Assembly (NCBI GenBank): GCA_002753155.1
Contig: PDZW01000026.1
Location: forward strand, 1 to 43,491
Source of the DNA: Alphaproteobacteria bacterium WMHbin7
GTDB lineage: Bacteria; Pseudomonadota; Alphaproteobacteria; Rhodospirillales; WMHbin7
Reading direction: 5' to 3'
Length of the DNA: 43,491 bases
The notes beneath the pieces were generated by a model that ran no database searches, was not told the origin of the DNA, and saw nothing but the letters and a program-made list of their open reading frames with translations. This document shows, piece after piece, positions 41,430 to 43,491 of the stretch. Numbering within the stretch: position 1 is the first letter of the stretch; each line of letters starts with the position of its first letter. Made by a program: the position numbers and the translations under genes.

Positions 41430-42413
41430 ATGACGCTCGATCGGCGTAATTTCATGAAGGCGGCGTTGGGCGGCACAGTCGCGGCCGGTGCTGCCGTCGC
41501 CCTGGCGCCAGGCGATGCCCAGGCGCGCGCAAACAAGCAGATGCCCCCCAAGGCGCTGGGACTTTTGTTCGACTCCACCTTGTGCATCGGCTGCAAATCC
41601 TGCGTGAAATCCTGCAAGGAAGCCAACGGCATGCCTGCGGAATTCTCGACGCAGGACAGATTGTGGGACACCCCGCTCGATATCTCCGGCAAGACGCTCA
41701 ACGTCATCAAATATTATGCCGAGGGCACGGCCGACCATAAGGACCAGGAGAAGGACGGCTACGCCTTCGTCAAGAAGTCCTGTCTGCATTGCGTCGATCC
41801 TTCCTGCGTCTCGGCCTGCCCGGTGGCGGCAATGACCAAGAATCCCGAAACCGGCATCGTGGGCTATGATCCCGATATCTGCATCGGCTGCCGCTATTGC
41901 GTGGGGGCCTGCCCCTTCGGCGTGCCCCGCTTTCAATATGACACGGCAACGCCGCGCATTCAGAAATGCCAGTTGTGCAGGCATCGCCTGCCCGAAGGCA
42001 AGTTTGCCGCCTGCGCCGAAGTCTGCCCCACCGGCGCCACCCTCTTCGGCCCGGTCGAGCTGTTGAAGGCCGAGGCCAAGCGACGCCTGGAGATCGAGGC
42101 GGGAACGCCAGCAGTCTATCCGCGCGGCAATATCGAAGCCCCCTACCCCTCGCACGAAAAACCAGCACCCGCTTACCTCAAGCGCATTTATGGCGAGAAG
42201 GAAATCGGCGGCACTCAGATGCTGATGCTGTCCGGCGTGGCTTTCGCCAAGCTGGGCTATCCCGATCTGCCCGAGCAAAGCTATTCCAGCAAGTCGGAAA
42301 CGCTGCAGGGCACTTTGTATGGTGGCATGATCCTGCCCTTGGTGGCCCTGGGAGGCCTTGCCTGGGCGACCAAGAGAACGGTCGGCAGCCATTCTGACGA
42401 GAAGGGGGAATAG
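41430..42413 (+). CDS. hybA: Hydrogenase-2 ferredoxin-like subunit HybA
   Basis: A 327-aa periplasmic iron-sulfur protein. Tat signal RRNFMK (5-10), then four Cys groups able to hold four [4Fe-4S] clusters: CIGCKSCVKSC, CLHCVDPSCVSACP, CIGCRYCVGACP and CQLC...CAEVCP. A C-terminal membrane segment (GMILPLVALGGLAWA) anchors it. HybA carries electrons from HybO to HybB and the quinone pool. AAGGAG lies before the ATG; the gene follows hybO by 11 bp. Confidence 0.92.
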   Translation: MTLDRRNFMKAALGGTVAAGAAVALAPGDAQARANKQMPPKALGLLFDSTLCIGCKSCVKSCKEANGMPAEFSTQDRLWDTPLDISGKTLNVIKYYAEGTADHKDQEKDGYAFVKKSCLHCVDPSCVSACPVAAMTKNPETGIVGYDPDICIGCRYCVGACPFGVPRFQYDTATPRIQKCQLCRHRLPEGKFAACAEVCPTGATLFGPVELLKAEAKRRLEIEAGTPAVYPRGNIEAPYPSHEKPAPAYLKRIYGEKEIGGTQMLMLSGVAFAKLGYPDLPEQSYSSKSETLQGTLYGGMILPLVALGGLAWATKRTVGSHSDEKGE

Positions 42414-42414
42414 C

Positions 42415-43491
42415 ATGAAAGCGCAACCCATCGGCGGCAGGCTGGTCTCTCCGGTAACGCTGGTTCTTTCGGTCCTGGTGCTGCTTGCCGTCTTCTTTGC
42501 CGCACAGCGCTTCCTGTTCGGCTTCAACTCGGTCGCCAACATCAATGACGGATTCCCCTGGGGCATCTGGATCGCCTGGGACGTGGTGATCGGCACCGGC
42601 CTGGCCTGCGGCGGCTATGCCCTGGCGCTTTTGGTCTATATCGCCAACAAGGGCAAGTATCACCCCCTGGTGCGCCCCGCCCTGCTGGCAAGCGCCTTCG
42701 GCTATACGCTGGGCGGCATTTCGGTCATTTTTGATCTGGGCCGCTATTGGAACTTCTGGCACATCCTGCTGCCCAATTATCAGCAATACGGCTCGGTCAT
42801 GGTGGAAGTGGCTCTGTGCGTGGCGGCTTATATTCTGGTGCTGTGGATCGAGTTCAGCCCGGTGCTGGCCGAGAAGTTCGGCTGGAAGGGTGTTCAGGCT
42901 TTCACCGACAAATGGATGTTCCTGGCGATTGCGTTGGGCGTGTTGCTGCCCACCATGCACCAATCCTCGCTGGGCTCGCTTCTGATCGTCTTTGGCTATC
43001 AGATCAATCCGCTGTGGCAAACCCTGTTCCTGCCGCTCCTCTTCCTCATCTCGGCCATCGCCATGGGCTATGCCGTGGTGGTCTTCGAAGCCTGCACCGC
43101 CTCGGCCGGGTTCAAGCGCAGCCTGAAAGATGAACTGCCCCTGATCGCCGATCTGTCCAAGGTGATGGCCTGGCTTCTGGTGGCTTTCATCCTCCTGCGT
43201 CTGGTCGATATTCTGGTCAGGGGCGAGATCGGCGCCATGTTCACCTCGGGCTTCAAGAGCTTCATGTTCTGGGTCGAAATGACGCTTTACGCCCTGCCGG
43301 TGGCGATGCTGCTTTCGCCCTCGGCCAAGCGAGATGCGCGCACCTATTTCCTGGCCGCCTGCTCGATGCTGCTGGCTGCCGTTCTCTACCGCATCGACGC
43401 CTTTCTGGTCGGCTATGAAACCGGTCCGGGCTGGCATTATTTCCCCGCCGTGCCCGAAATCATGATCACGCTCGGCATCGTCGCCGTCGAG
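42415..43491 (+). CDS. hybB: Hydrogenase-2 membrane subunit HybB (cut off by the window end)
   Basis: The first 359 codons of an NrfD/PsrC-type integral membrane quinone-interacting subunit. The frame stays open to the last base. It opens with a membrane segment (about residues 13-30), then FNSVANINDGFPWGIWIAWD, typical of HybB, and about eight more hydrophobic segments. HybB lets H2 oxidation reduce menaquinone or ubiquinone, and in reverse evolve H2. It starts one base after the hybA stop. The large subunit hybC is expected beyond the window. Confidence 0.92.
   Translation, partial: MKAQPIGGRLVSPVTLVLSVLVLLAVFFAAQRFLFGFNSVANINDGFPWGIWIAWDVVIGTGLACGGYALALLVYIANKGKYHPLVRPALLASAFGYTLGGISVIFDLGRYWNFWHILLPNYQQYGSVMVEVALCVAAYILVLWIEFSPVLAEKFGWKGVQAFTDKWMFLAIALGVLLPTMHQSSLGSLLIVFGYQINPLWQTLFLPLLFLISAIAMGYAVVVFEACTASAGFKRSLKDELPLIADLSKVMAWLLVAFILLRLVDILVRGEIGAMFTSGFKSFMFWVEMTLYALPVAMLLSPSAKRDARTYFLAACSMLLAAVLYRIDAFLVGYETGPGWHYFPAVPEIMITLGIVAVE

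Noticed and set aside
42178..43437. 419-aa minus-strand open frame opposite hybA and hybB
   Set aside because: His/Gln-rich antisense shadow; the plus frame from 42415 is HybB and stays open to the window end.
1..43491. Mobile element, prophage or CRISPR array
   Set aside because: No transposase, integrase, inverted terminal repeats or regularly spaced repeats were found on either strand; the tRNA has no adjacent integrase or repeated 3' end.

Overview
The window reads as a chromosomal segment of a GC-rich alphaproteobacterium, most likely a Rhodospirillales member of the Magnetospirillum/Phaeospirillum type. The grounds are several families typical of alphaproteobacteria (DUF2125, DUF2794, MetX-MetW, a chorismate mutase-HisC-TyrA cluster) together with anaerobic or microaerobic metabolism (2-oxoacid oxidoreductase, H2-sensing hydrogenase, Hyd-2 type hydrogenase). 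The genus is inference; no rRNA is present. Gene density is high, with many 1-4 nt start/stop overlaps. No insertion sequence, phage gene or CRISPR array was seen. Layout, left to right: an M20 amidohydrolase (216-1397); a large membrane-anchored GAF/PAS histidine kinase (1566-4304); a 643-residue PfkB-like kinase with an unassigned C-terminal half (4301-6232, minus); a tiny four-Cys protein; a PAP2 phosphatase plus GT39 glycosyltransferase pair (6515-8868, minus); an etfB-etfA-hbd operon with a clear promoter and terminator (8931-11646, minus); psd-pssA phospholipid genes (11653-13205, minus); four short conserved or hypothetical genes; metX-metW (14600-16389, minus); chorismate mutase, hisC and tyrA (16489-19305); DUF2125 and DUF2889 genes (minus); a PaaI thioesterase; a second histidine kinase with an adjoining periplasmic binding protein (21484-24170, minus); a TerB-like/AAA+ protein; and tRNA-Met(CAU) with its own promoter and terminator (25841-26015). 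The right half starts with a four-gene operon for a 2-oxoacid:acceptor oxidoreductase whose last gene fuses a GltD-like flavoprotein to a ferredoxin (26133-30636). Small envelope and DUF proteins and a cobalamin adenosyltransferase follow. Then come lptG and a second GT39-PAP2 pair (32862-36110), a third histidine kinase (36079-37374, minus), and the hydrogen region: hupU-hupV (37536-39979), a 317-bp spacer with a near-perfect sigma-54 promoter, and hybO-hybA-hybB (40297 to window end, hybB cut off). The most interesting system is this last block. A cytoplasmic H2-sensing hydrogenase (no Tat signal on the small subunit; the large subunit ends exactly at the metal-binding His) lies directly upstream of a respiratory Hyd-2/group 1c type operon. 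The operon is preceded by a -24/-12 promoter and a long leader able to form a strong hairpin. A soluble PAS histidine kinase with a phytochrome-like H-box, unlike HupT/HoxJ, is divergent to the sensor. Together they suggest an H2-sensing circuit wired to a different hydrogenase class and possibly through a different kinase class than in the textbook Rhodobacter and Cupriavidus systems. Three kinases in the window share this H-box, and all three end tail-to-tail on a convergent gene.
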